Assembly: GCF_900074915.1 (NCBI RefSeq)
Contig: NZ_LT222319.1
Coordinates: forward strand, 4,559,001-4,623,000
From: Pseudomonas cerasi
Lineage (GTDB): Bacteria > Pseudomonadota > Gammaproteobacteria > Pseudomonadales > Pseudomonadaceae
DNA: 64,000 bases
Direction of reading: 5' to 3'
A model generated the notes under the pieces. It was not told where the DNA came from. It ran no database searches and worked only from the letters and a program-made list of their open reading frames with translations. Below are positions 1 through 7,986 of this stretch, one piece after another. A program made the translations under genes and the position numbers. Within the stretch, counting starts at the first letter, position 1, and the number at the start of each line of letters is the position of its first letter.

Positions 1-1
1 A

Positions 2-127
2 TGGCAGAGCCGAGACGAACGCGCAAAAACAGCCTATAACGTGCTCTGGCTATGGCATAAGCACTCGCAACCCGCCAGTGATGCCATGGAAACGATCAAC
101 TGTGATTGGGCACGCATATGGAATTGA
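2..127 (+). CDS. Possible C-terminal end of an upstream gene (partial)
   Basis: Frame 2 is open from the left edge to a TGA at 125-127 and overlaps the first codons of the dehydrogenase that follows. The 41 readable codons give a Trp-rich tail ending DWARIWN. The overlap with the next start would suit translational coupling, and no good Shine-Dalgarno sequence stands before that start. I do not recognise the family, and a chance open frame is possible. Confidence 0.3.
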   Translation, partial: WQSRDERAKTAYNVLWLWHKHSQPASDAMETINCDWARIWN

Positions 128-876
128 AAGACAAGCTGATAATAATCACCGGCGGCTGCCAGGGGCTGGGCAGAGCCATGGCCGAATACCTGGCCGGCAA
201 AGGCGCCAACCTGGCGCTGTTGGACCTCAATCAGGAGAAACTCGATCAGGCTGTCGCCGCCTCTGAGGCACTCGGGGTCAAGGCTCGCGCCTATCTGTGC
301 AATGTTGCCAATGAAGAACAGGTCGTCGACACGGTCAGCAAGGTCGCCGAGGATTTCGGCACCATTCATGGCCTGGTCAACAACGCCGGTATTCTGCGTG
401 ACGGCCTGCTGGTCAAGGTCAAGGATGGCGAGATGACCAAACTGAGCCTTGCGCAATGGCAGGCGTTGATTGACGTCAACCTGACCGGCGTATTCCTCTG
501 CACACGTGAAGTGGCGGCGAAAATGATCGAGCAGAAGAGTCAGGGCGCGATCATCAATATCTCGTCGATTTCACGTGCGGGCAATATCGGACAGACCAAC
601 TACTCGGCAGCCAAGGCTGGCGTGGCGGCTGCGACGGTTACCTGGGCAAGGGAACTGGCCCGCTACGGTATCCGTGTGGCAGGTGTGGCTCCGGGATTCA
701 TCGAAACCGAAATGACCGGCAGCATGCGCCCCGAAGCACTTGAGAAAATGACCTCGGCCATCCCGCTCAAGCGCATGGGCAGGCCCGACGAGATTGCACA
801 CTCGGTGGCTTATATTCTGGAGAATGATTATTTCAGCGGACGCATCCTTGAGCTGGATGGCGCGATGCGAATCTAG
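118..876 (+). CDS. SDR family NAD(P)-dependent oxidoreductase (FabG-like)
   Basis: This is a classical short-chain dehydrogenase of 252 residues from the ATG at 118. The N-terminus carries the Rossmann glycine motif (GGCQGLGRA), followed by the NNAG motif. The catalytic Ser lies in NISSISR and the YxxxK pair is in NYSAAKAG. The C-terminal PGFIETEMT and SGRILELDG segments are typical of FabG-like enzymes, which use NAD(P)H to interconvert a carbonyl and an alcohol in the cytoplasm. The substrate cannot be told from sequence. The true fabG normally sits with fab genes, so this is likely an accessory reductase. A TTG four codons upstream is a less likely start. Confidence 0.9.
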   Translation: MELKDKLIIITGGCQGLGRAMAEYLAGKGANLALLDLNQEKLDQAVAASEALGVKARAYLCNVANEEQVVDTVSKVAEDFGTIHGLVNNAGILRDGLLVKVKDGEMTKLSLAQWQALIDVNLTGVFLCTREVAAKMIEQKSQGAIINISSISRAGNIGQTNYSAAKAGVAAATVTWARELARYGIRVAGVAPGFIETEMTGSMRPEALEKMTSAIPLKRMGRPDEIAHSVAYILENDYFSGRILELDGAMRI

Positions 877-892
877 TCAGCGCGTAAAAGCA

Positions 893-923
893 GCGGGCGA
901 CACACAGGGTGTGCGCCGCCCGC
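893..923. terminator. Hairpin between convergent genes
   Basis: A GC-rich stem pairs GCGGGCG plus ACACAC with GTGTG plus the CGCCGCCCGC arm, with one small bulge. It lies between the stops of the SDR gene and the convergent DUF481 gene. Read on the minus strand it is followed by a short T-run, so it most likely ends the DUF481 transcript. Confidence 0.5.
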
Positions 924-930
924 CCTTCGC

Positions 931-1938
931 TTACCAGCTTACGCCGAAGCCAGCGGTGTAGCGCGTCTTGTCGACATCGCCATTGCTCGAACCACTGATG
1001 ACGTTCTTCTCGGCTTTCAGGTTAAGCGACGCCCAGTCGGTCACCTTGTAGCGCAGCCCCGCCTCGACATCCAGCGAGTAATCGGCAACGGAGCTCAGCG
1101 GCTTGCCCAGCTCGCCGTTGGTGAAGAATTCGACCTTCTTGCCAATCAGGTAGCGGTTGTAATCCCAAGTGCCGGCAACGGAATAGAAGTTTTCCTTCTC
1201 GTCGTTGGAGAACTCGAAATCGGTACGGTTAAGCAGCGCACCGACCTTGAATGCACCCAGTTCGTCATCCCACAGCTGGTAACCTGGACCGGTACCTACG
1301 ACGCGCTGACGAGAAAGATCCTCGACCTTGTCGCGTTTGTAGCTGACGCGGCCGTCCCAGAAGAATTTCTCGGTCAGGAAGCGGTCCAGCGAGTACTCGG
1401 CGCTCCAGTTGTCAGTGCCAACCACATCGTCGGTGGTCTCGCGGTTGTAATCGCCCTTGGCGTTGTGACGCCAGTCGCCATGACGAGCCGAGGTCTTGAA
1501 GGCGACGTTGTAATCATTGGTATCGTTTTCGGCCTGCTGGAAATCCAGCGCCGCATCGATGTTGCCTTTCCAGACAAGATCCGTGATAACCGGCTTGGGC
1601 TTGATGATCTGATGGATACTTGCCAGATCGACGGTCTTGGGCGCATCGCCATTGGCCAGCACGACCTTGCCGTCATCCGCAGCCTGCAGCGAATTGGAGA
1701 CTTCGCCGCCATGCTCATCCTGCTTGACCAGCAACGGCTGATCGCTTTTCAGGGTCTTGACCTGTTTCCAGTCCAGCGCGATAGCGCCGCCGTATTCGGT
1801 CTGCAGCAGCAACTTGCCGCCGTCGAACACCTTGATTGTGCCGGTCAGGCGGTCGCCATTCTTCAACCAGACGGTATCGGCAAGCAATGGAGTGGAAACA
1901 GCAGTGATTGCAAGGCACAACAGGGTTCTGGACAACAT
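931..1938 (-). CDS. DUF481 domain-containing exported protein (YdiY-like)
   Basis: The 335-residue product starts with a Sec signal peptide (MLSRTLLCLAITAVSTPLLA, probable cleavage before DTV). A short region rich in NGDRLTG-type turns (about residues 24-110) follows, then a C-terminal part of alternating hydrophobic strands ending in GFGVSW, as expected for a beta-barrel. This matches DUF481/YdiY-family outer-membrane proteins of unknown function. It stands alone, convergent with the SDR gene and divergent from the ATL gene. The ATG at 1938 has only a weak Shine-Dalgarno sequence. Confidence 0.85.
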   Translation of the reverse strand: MLSRTLLCLAITAVSTPLLADTVWLKNGDRLTGTIKVFDGGKLLLQTEYGGAIALDWKQVKTLKSDQPLLVKQDEHGGEVSNSLQAADDGKVVLANGDAPKTVDLASIHQIIKPKPVITDLVWKGNIDAALDFQQAENDTNDYNVAFKTSARHGDWRHNAKGDYNRETTDDVVGTDNWSAEYSLDRFLTEKFFWDGRVSYKRDKVEDLSRQRVVGTGPGYQLWDDELGAFKVGALLNRTDFEFSNDEKENFYSVAGTWDYNRYLIGKKVEFFTNGELGKPLSSVADYSLDVEAGLRYKVTDWASLNLKAEKNVISGSSNGDVDKTRYTAGFGVSW

Positions 1939-2097
1939 AAGCGATAACTAGGCTCTGTAAGGCGGGAATCGGGCATTTTCCTGCGGGGGAGGTGACGGGA
2001 CGATCCATGTACCACCAAGCACGGTGGTAACTGACAGCCCGGACAACCAAAAGTTCACTGAACGACAATCAATATCGTTTTTATACAGGATTATCGC

Positions 2098-2454
2098 GTG
2101 GCAGACCCGGACTTAACATTACTTTACCCGGCAGGACGATCGCCGAGCGAGGCGCGACGCACCGCTCTCTACCTGACGATGGCGCAGATACCGGAAGGCA
2201 AAGTGGTCGCCTACGGGCAGCTCGCCGAACTGGCGGGCCTGGGCCGAGCTGCACGCTGGGTGGGACGTACGTTGAGCCAGTTGCCGGACGGTTCTTCCCT
2301 GCCCTGGCACCGGGTTTTGGGCGCCGGTGGTCGGCTCAGTCTGCCGCCCGGCAGCGTTTCCGGTGACGAACAACGGGCACGTTTACGCGCCGAGGGCGTG
2401 ACCATTGTGAATAATCGGGTTGATATGCAGCGCCATGGCTGGCGTCCCCTATAG
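2098..2454 (+). CDS. Alkyltransferase-like protein (ATL, MGMT family)
   Basis: A 118-residue protein with the O6-methylguanine-DNA methyltransferase DNA-binding fold: GKVVAYGQLAELAGLGRAAR is the helix-turn-helix and arginine-finger region, and ALYLTMAQIPEG leads into it. The active-site PCHR motif of true methyltransferases reads PWHRV here (about residues 64-68), with Trp in place of the alkyl-accepting Cys. That substitution defines ATL proteins, which bind O6-alkylguanine without repairing it and pass the lesion to nucleotide excision repair. The GTG at 2098 fits the family's N-terminus. The gene lies just before ampG with no operon evidence. Confidence 0.9.
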   Translation: MADPDLTLLYPAGRSPSEARRTALYLTMAQIPEGKVVAYGQLAELAGLGRAARWVGRTLSQLPDGSSLPWHRVLGAGGRLSLPPGSVSGDEQRARLRAEGVTIVNNRVDMQRHGWRPL

Positions 2455-2508
2455 CACAGCGGTTAGAGTGCGCCCTTTGTTTTCGTAACCTGAGGCAGAT
2501 TCCAGCCC

Positions 2509-4059
2509 ATGCCCCGTAAAACCTGGCGCGCCGCGCTCGCCGCATATGCCAGCCCGTCGACATTAGTGTTACTGCTGCTCGGATTCGCTGCGGGCATGCC
2601 ATATATGCTGGTCTTTTCGACATTGTCCGTGTGGTTGCGCGAAGCCGGTGTCGCGCGCGAGACCATCGGCTATGCGAGCCTGATCGGCCTGGCCTACGCC
2701 TTCAAATGGGTCTGGTCGCCATTGCTCGACCAATGGCGTCTGCCCCTGCTCGGCAAACTCGGGCGGCGTCGCTCCTGGCTGGTGCTGGCACAGAGCCTGG
2801 TGATTCTGGGCCTGATCGGCATGGGCTTCTGCGATCCGCAGAAGCATTTGTCCTGGCTGATCGCAATTGCCGTAGTGGTGGCCTTCGCCTCCGCAACGCA
2901 AGACATCGCCATTGATGCCTATCGCCTGGAAATTGCCCAGGACACGCAACAGGCCGCCCTCGCCGCCAGCTATATGTCCGGCTACCGGGTCGCTGCACTG
3001 CTGGCGACCGCGGGTGCACTGTATTTCGCCGAGGGCTTCGGCTCGACGGGCTTTGCCTACAAGCATTCGGCGTGGACCGGTACTTATGTGCTGTTCGGTC
3101 TGCTGATGCTGCCCGCCCTGGTCACCACACTGATCATGCGCGAGCCGCCGGTGCCGCTGCGCACCCAGCTGTCGGCAGCGCGCTATGGCTTTACGCACCA
3201 GTTGGCCTCGGTGTTCGTGCTGATTGTGCTACTGGTCTCCGTACCGGCGATGTTTACCCAACTTTACAATACCGACTTCGCCAGTGTGCTGTTCAACGGC
3301 ACCAGCTGGATGGACCTGTTGCTGGAAGACCGGGCGTTTTTACGGGCGATTCTCTATACGCTCCTGACCATCGCCTGCCTGTCCTCGATGGGTCGCCGCG
3401 GACTGGCACCGGTGCTCACTCCGATCAACGATTTCATCATGCGCTACCGCTGGCAGGCGCTGCTGTTGCTGGGCCTGATCGCGACCTACCGGATGTCGGA
3501 CACGGTGATGGGCGTCATGGCCAACGTGTTCTACATCGATCAGGGCTTTACCAAGGACCAGATCGCCAGCGTCAGCAAAATCTTCGGACTGATCATGACC
3601 CTGCTGGGGGCCGGTATCGGCGGACTGCTGATCGTGCGCTTCGGCATCATGCCGATCCTGTTCATCGGCGGCCTGACCTCAGCCTCGACCAACATCCTGT
3701 TCCTGTTGCTGGCGGACATGGGCCCGAACGTGAAGATGCTGATCCTCACCATCTCGCTGGACAACCTCAGTTCCGGGCTGGCGACATCGGCGTTCGTCGC
3801 CTACCTGTCGAGCCTCACCAACCTGAAGTTCTCCGCCACGCAATACGCCTTGCTCAGCTCCATCATGCTGCTGCTACCGCGCCTGCTGGGCGGCTATTCC
3901 GGTGTGGTGGTGGAAAAGTACGGCTACCACAACTTCTTCCTGATCACCGCGCTGCTGGGCATCCCGACGCTGGTGATGATCATCCTGCAATGGAACCGAG
4001 AGATACGCACGGCGAAGACCGAGCCGCCTCAAGAGGCTTCCGTTATCGACAAGCCCTGA
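2509..4059 (+). CDS. ampG: AmpG muropeptide MFS permease
   Basis: A 516-residue, strongly hydrophobic transporter of the major facilitator superfamily. The N-terminal GFAAGMPYMLVFSTLSVWLREAGV region, the FKWVWSPLLD loop and the ATQDIAIDAYR motif in helix 4 are AmpG signatures. AmpG imports GlcNAc-anhydroMurNAc peptides from the periplasm for cell-wall recycling, and in pseudomonads it feeds the signal that induces AmpC beta-lactamase. A GAGG Shine-Dalgarno precedes the ATG at 2509. The end is 28 bases before the small membrane gene, so both may share a transcript that ends at the terminator near 4430. Confidence 0.93.
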   Translation: MPRKTWRAALAAYASPSTLVLLLLGFAAGMPYMLVFSTLSVWLREAGVARETIGYASLIGLAYAFKWVWSPLLDQWRLPLLGKLGRRRSWLVLAQSLVILGLIGMGFCDPQKHLSWLIAIAVVVAFASATQDIAIDAYRLEIAQDTQQAALAASYMSGYRVAALLATAGALYFAEGFGSTGFAYKHSAWTGTYVLFGLLMLPALVTTLIMREPPVPLRTQLSAARYGFTHQLASVFVLIVLLVSVPAMFTQLYNTDFASVLFNGTSWMDLLLEDRAFLRAILYTLLTIACLSSMGRRGLAPVLTPINDFIMRYRWQALLLLGLIATYRMSDTVMGVMANVFYIDQGFTKDQIASVSKIFGLIMTLLGAGIGGLLIVRFGIMPILFIGGLTSASTNILFLLLADMGPNVKMLILTISLDNLSSGLATSAFVAYLSSLTNLKFSATQYALLSSIMLLLPRLLGGYSGVVVEKYGYHNFFLITALLGIPTLVMIILQWNREIRTAKTEPPQEASVIDKP

Positions 4060-4087
4060 TCTCTGGCTACCTCATCAAGGAACAACA

Positions 4088-4420
4088 TTGGACACCGAAA
4101 AAAAAGCACGCGCTTTCAACCCCGTTCCCCTGATCCTTATCAGCCTGGGGATCTGGCTGCCCATCATCGGCACCCTGCTGACATATTATCTGTCGCGAGA
4201 TGCTGATGCCCTGTCCGGGTCAATGGCGTTTGGCAGCGCCGTAGTGCTGCTCGCGCAGGTTGAAATCTTCGCGATCATCTTTCTGATGATTTATGCATTC
4301 GCCGTAAAACCGTGGAGACTCTCCACAACCCTACGCACGGTGTTCTCGATCAACGCAGTCGCCGCCGTCGTCGCGGCAATCGGCATTATCGTTACGCTGG
4401 CCAATATAAGCCTGCAGTAA
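4088..4420 (+). CDS. Small three- or four-helix membrane protein, copy 1
   Basis: A 110-residue protein starting at TTG 4088, with an AAGGA Shine-Dalgarno 5-9 bases upstream. Three hydrophobic segments stand out: IWLPIIGTLLTYYL, SAVVLLAQVEIFAIIFLMIYAFAV and a C-terminal helix. A conserved KPWR motif follows the second. I do not recognise a named family. It is a paralogue of the protein at 8241-8576: they share GIWLPI, the IYA(F/Y) segment followed by KPWR(L/R)S, and the (L/I)RTVF motif. The pair brackets the type VI effector remnants. Function unknown. Confidence 0.75.
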   Translation: MDTEKKARAFNPVPLILISLGIWLPIIGTLLTYYLSRDADALSGSMAFGSAVVLLAQVEIFAIIFLMIYAFAVKPWRLSTTLRTVFSINAVAAVVAAIGIIVTLANISLQ

Positions 4421-4429
4421 TCGCCGGCT

Positions 4430-4464
4430 AAAAAGCCCTTACGCTCAAGCGTCAGGGCTTCTTT
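4430..4464 (+). terminator. Rho-independent terminator after the ampG unit
   Basis: A hairpin with stem AAGCCCT...AGGGCTT and an inner ACGCT/AGCGT arm is followed by CTTTT, 10 bases after the stop of the small membrane gene. It resembles the terminator at 8698-8732 behind the paralogous gene, as if gene and terminator were duplicated together. Confidence 0.7.
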
Positions 4465-4733
4465 TATATCGCACGCACCCGCCCTTTACAGTCCTTCCTC
4501 CTGGCGTCTCTCATTACGCCGTAAGAAACGCACTACAGCTTCTTATGAATTGGCCGACGACATCGTTAGCCATTCCTCACTACCTCACCGCAGCATCAGG
4601 AGTAATGTCGCTCGGTGATGGCTCTTTGCAATTTAAGTGTGTGCCCCCGGAAAGAAGTCTATAGACTCGCACACCTCTCTATATCAGCACTCTCGCTCGG
4701 AACGAGCGGCTGGTTTTATATAACGGAGCAACA
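4465..4733. other. AT-richer intergenic stretch at the left edge of the accessory island
   Basis: No coding frame or RNA gene is supported here. The sequence is poorer in GC than its neighbours and carries the upstream region of the Tle3-like fragment. A GGAG Shine-Dalgarno at 4725-4728 serves the ATG at 4734. At 4630-4639 is an AATTTAAGTG half-site like the arms of the palindrome at 8095-8122. No confident promoter could be chosen. Confidence 0.4.
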
Positions 4734-5564
4734 ATGTTAAAGGATCTAACGGCGCTATTTGCGCCACAAAACCGTCGTCTGATCAAACTGACGACCGTTG
4801 CCCGTGACGAACAGGAACTCCTGCTGGAATCTCGCTATCCCGGTGGCGGATGGGTCACTGGGCCCCTATCTAAAGGAGCTATTGAAAAAGGGCATAAAAT
4901 CCTGATCAACGCTGAACAACTGTACCCGCCACATGCCCCCCAAATGTTTGGAGGGGAGGAGAAGACAGAAAAATCGAGCCCATCGGGGCTAGACAGGCCG
5001 GATGATGCGAACCAAGCCTCTGCCTTGGGTAATCCCAGGGCCAAATTCAAATGGCGCTATGTTCGCAGCCAGATTGGACCCGTAGATCTGGAGCTAGAGG
5101 TCGCCAAATGGAACATGGGAAAAGCGCCAGGTAAACAAACTCGAATGATGCGCAAACGAAGAGCCCCGGGCGAGGGTGCATCGAAACCTATGGATCCTTA
5201 CGACATAGAACGGGAAGAAACCCCGGACGAAATACGTGAATACATGGACAAGAGCACAGATGTGCTAGATAAAAACAGCTACCATTCGGGCCTGCTGCGA
5301 AGCCCGGAAAACCATCAATGGGTAACGGCGATGGATATCGCGATTGGTCAGGCGAAATGCTTGGACGATCCAGAAATGCGTGATGTGCTGGTGGCGATTG
5401 CGGATTGGAAGATGGATAAACAGTTTTTCGAAGACGTCCTAAAAATGCCTGGCTGGGAACGACTCAGCGTTGACGCTCAGTTACTGGTCGCAGCCAGCCA
5501 TAAATATTACGAATACGGAAAATTCCCTTCTGCCAGCCTGGTGTCTTTGCCCCCCCTTCTCTAG
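4734..5564 (+). CDS. Tle3-like T6SS lipase effector, C-terminal (DUF3274-like) fragment
   Basis: The 276-residue product has no alpha/beta-hydrolase nucleophile motif (GxSxG), but its middle and end resemble the C-terminal part of Tle3-type type VI lipases: INAEQLYPPHAPQMFGGE, DRPDDANQASALGNPRAKF and the HSGLLRSPENHQWV...AMDIAIG block. The family call is from memory of such sequences and is an inference. The N-terminal catalytic part would be missing. A C7 tract (5550-5556) sits just before the stop; one extra C would extend the frame by about 17 residues to 5614, overlapping the next start. The frameshifted Tla3 adaptor gene follows at once, which supports a decayed effector module. Confidence 0.55.
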   Translation: MLKDLTALFAPQNRRLIKLTTVARDEQELLLESRYPGGGWVTGPLSKGAIEKGHKILINAEQLYPPHAPQMFGGEEKTEKSSPSGLDRPDDANQASALGNPRAKFKWRYVRSQIGPVDLELEVAKWNMGKAPGKQTRMMRKRRAPGEGASKPMDPYDIEREETPDEIREYMDKSTDVLDKNSYHSGLLRSPENHQWVTAMDIAIGQAKCLDDPEMRDVLVAIADWKMDKQFFEDVLKMPGWERLSVDAQLLVAASHKYYEYGKFPSASLVSLPPLL

Positions 5565-5597
5565 TCAATGTTGCCTCTAAAAAAGTGAGGCTCAGTG

Positions 5598-7263
5598 ATG
5601 GAGCGAAGAAATAAATTATCAACACGACCGAAGCTGAGGCCTTATCTCTGGATAACCGGAATGATGCTAACACTTTGGTTAGGGTTCGTCCTGCTTGTCC
5701 ATTTCAAAGCACAGGAAAACAACATGGAACTGCGTGACATAAATTCAGTAACACGCTGGGGGGGTGGCAGCGGTTTTAGGCATCACGCTCTTCGCGTACA
5801 GCGGACACTGGTGGGGCAAAGCCGTCGCACATGAAAAAGCCGAGCTAGTCGCATACAAATCCAAGGTAATGAGTCAGGCATCAGAACAGCAAGAGGCGCA
5901 AAAACGAAATTATTCTCTAGAAATACGAGGTACGGGCATAACCGTCCATAACTGGCATCAATCTTCAGTTTGGCGAGAAATAGTCGCGAAGAACAACAAC
6001 TTTTTATCAATATACCCATCATCCCCAAAAGAATACGATTCAGGCCTGAGCTCGCGCGAGATCACTAGAAGCATAAACACACGCGTGGCGTTCCAGCACT
6101 CCGCTGGAGAATCTGTTGCATACTGGCCTGTCCCAACATTTGCAATCGCACCTCCCAAACAGCCTTCAGACACGGGAGCTGCAAGTAACATAATGAGTGG
6201 TCGAAATGCTGCGACCCTAGGGGTCACTCTTGTTTTGTGGCAAGACGCTGAAAATACTACTCATGCTCAAAAAATGCTTGAGCGTTTATTCCGTTTTTTT
6301 GACGACAACCTCAAAGTGCCTGAAGCGCTAATCGTAAGTGAGGATGGTGATGTCACACGAAACGGTTTGCGCGTGGCCGGCACTCCAGGCCTGCAAAAAA
6401 ACGCTCAAGTAATACCCACTATATTCGAAAGCATGACCGGACTGCTGGTCACTCGTTCAGACAGGGTAGATCGATATATTCGTCCCTATGCGACCGACGA
6501 AACGGAAGACAATCAGAACAAAAATACCGATCTGGGCAAGCTTTGGGCTTTCTACTGGAATCGTGATGACGCATTTACGGAACAGTACGAAAACGAACAA
6601 AGAGCCAAGGGCGTTGTAATTCCACTAGCCCCCGGCACCATGTCAACCGCCTACTGGCAGTCCCAACTCCCCACCCTGTGGAAAACCATCAGCAATCGCA
6701 GCCCCGGCAATTTCGAGCCCTCCCCCTGGCTACCAATCCGCTGGGGTCAGCATCAGGTCAAGGAGTTCGATGCTGCGCCGGTACTTGGCTATCTACATCG
6801 CCCGATCAAAGCGCCTATGCAGGATGAAAACGGCAAGCGTCTGAAACCGGCCTTGCAAGCCAAAGCGCTGCAAGCCGCCTGGGTGCAGGCGCTGGATACC
6901 TTGCCAGATGGTCAGGAACCTGTGCGGGTGTTCTATGACAGCACCAACAACCCGGAAGCCGAAATTGCCCTGAACAACGCCCTGCACGACCTGGACAAGG
7001 ACGGCCACGGTCTTGAGCTCGGCAATGTTGAAGAGGGCTACGACATCGGTCGTCGTCTGGGCAATACCGGGGTCAGCGGTGCGCTGGTCGAGATCAATCT
7101 GGCGACGATCGCCAGTTACAAGGATGGCGGCGTCAGCGCCGTGGTCTACGCAGGCACCGATGGCAGCCTGACCGTACAAATGGTCCGCCTGCCCGATGAA
7201 GCCCGTAAAGCGAAGAACAGCCAGAACCGCGGCGCAGATCCGTTCACCTATGGCTCACCGTAA
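5598..7263 (+). pseudogene. tla3: Type VI lipase adaptor Tla3 (DUF2875), frameshifted
   Basis: Two frames together give one Tla3/DUF2875-type protein of about 554 residues. The first (ATG 5598, GAGG Shine-Dalgarno) encodes a membrane segment (YLWITGMMLTLWLGFVLLV) and ends in NSVTRW. The second runs from 5764 and resumes with VAAVLGITLFAYSGHWWG, a second membrane segment. They meet at a G7 tract (5758-5764); removing one G joins them as TRWGVAAV. As read, the gene is broken, unless slippage restores the frame or the tract is a sequencing error. In P. aeruginosa Tla3 delivers the Tle3 lipase to its VgrG spike; no vgrG is present here. GC rises sharply near 6640. Confidence 0.65.
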
Positions 7264-7430
7264 GTACGAGCCGTGCGAGAGGTGTGTTATTACACCCTTT
7301 GTGGCCCTCACGAAATGACCACAGGGCCGAACCTGCACGGAACATGCAACAATGCCGCACGATCAACCCGGGTACCGTGATCCAAAGGGCATGGCTGTCC
7401 GGGATGGCGTCCTTTATAGAAGACCTCTCA

Positions 7431-7955
7431 ATGAAAGCATTTCCCCTGCTGGCCACGGCGGCCGTACTGATCTTGTGCGTGGCCGGATGCACGTCGGGCG
7501 TAGAAAAAAGCCGTATGCCTAAACCGGTGCACATTACCGTGCAAGTGGTCGATGAAAACGACCAGCCCCTTGCCAATACGGTGGTACGTGTTCAACAAAG
7601 CGCACCGGCCGGCGACCGGTTCTTTTGCCTGAACATCGCGCTCTATGGTGGCAGGGGATGCGGTACCTTCAAGGAATGGTCGCTGTTCGAGGGCGATTAT
7701 CCTGCCAGTGGTTCACTGGACATCACTATCGAGTATTTTGGCGGGCTGAATGTCCAGGTCGTCGAGCCTTGCGATAACACAGACCCCAAGGCCATGCGCC
7801 GGTATTCCTTGCTTTCGCTGGCCACCACGGGGCTCATCGACGGCCAGCAGTTCAAGGTAAAGCCGGTGGATAGTCATCTGACGGGGCACAGCGTGGAGTA
7901 CGGCCCCTGCACGACCCGTCTGCCATCTGTCGAAAGCTTCGACAAACAATTTTGA
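7431..7955 (+). CDS. Putative lipoprotein, candidate immunity partner
   Basis: A 174-residue protein whose N-terminus is a lipoprotein signal peptide (MKAFPLLATAAVLILCVAGC, lipobox VAGC). The mature part begins as a beta-strand-rich domain (VHITVQVVDENDQPLANTVVRV), like carboxypeptidase-regulatory or Ig-like folds, and has several cysteines. The family is not recognised. Its place 168 bases after the Tla3 gene suggests it could be an envelope-anchored immunity protein for the lipase, but only position supports that. The ATG at 7431 is chosen because it places the signal peptide at the start; the frame is open further upstream. Confidence 0.6.
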   Translation: MKAFPLLATAAVLILCVAGCTSGVEKSRMPKPVHITVQVVDENDQPLANTVVRVQQSAPAGDRFFCLNIALYGGRGCGTFKEWSLFEGDYPASGSLDITIEYFGGLNVQVVEPCDNTDPKAMRRYSLLSLATTGLIDGQQFKVKPVDSHLTGHSVEYGPCTTRLPSVESFDKQF

Positions 7956-7986
7956 TCGAAGATTGCAGCAAGACAGCGGTGCAGGA

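Noticed and set aside
2449..2480. tRNA-like string AGCACAGCGGTTAGAGTGC
   Set aside because: It resembles a D-arm but no anticodon arm, T-arm or acceptor stem follows; ampG begins at 2509.
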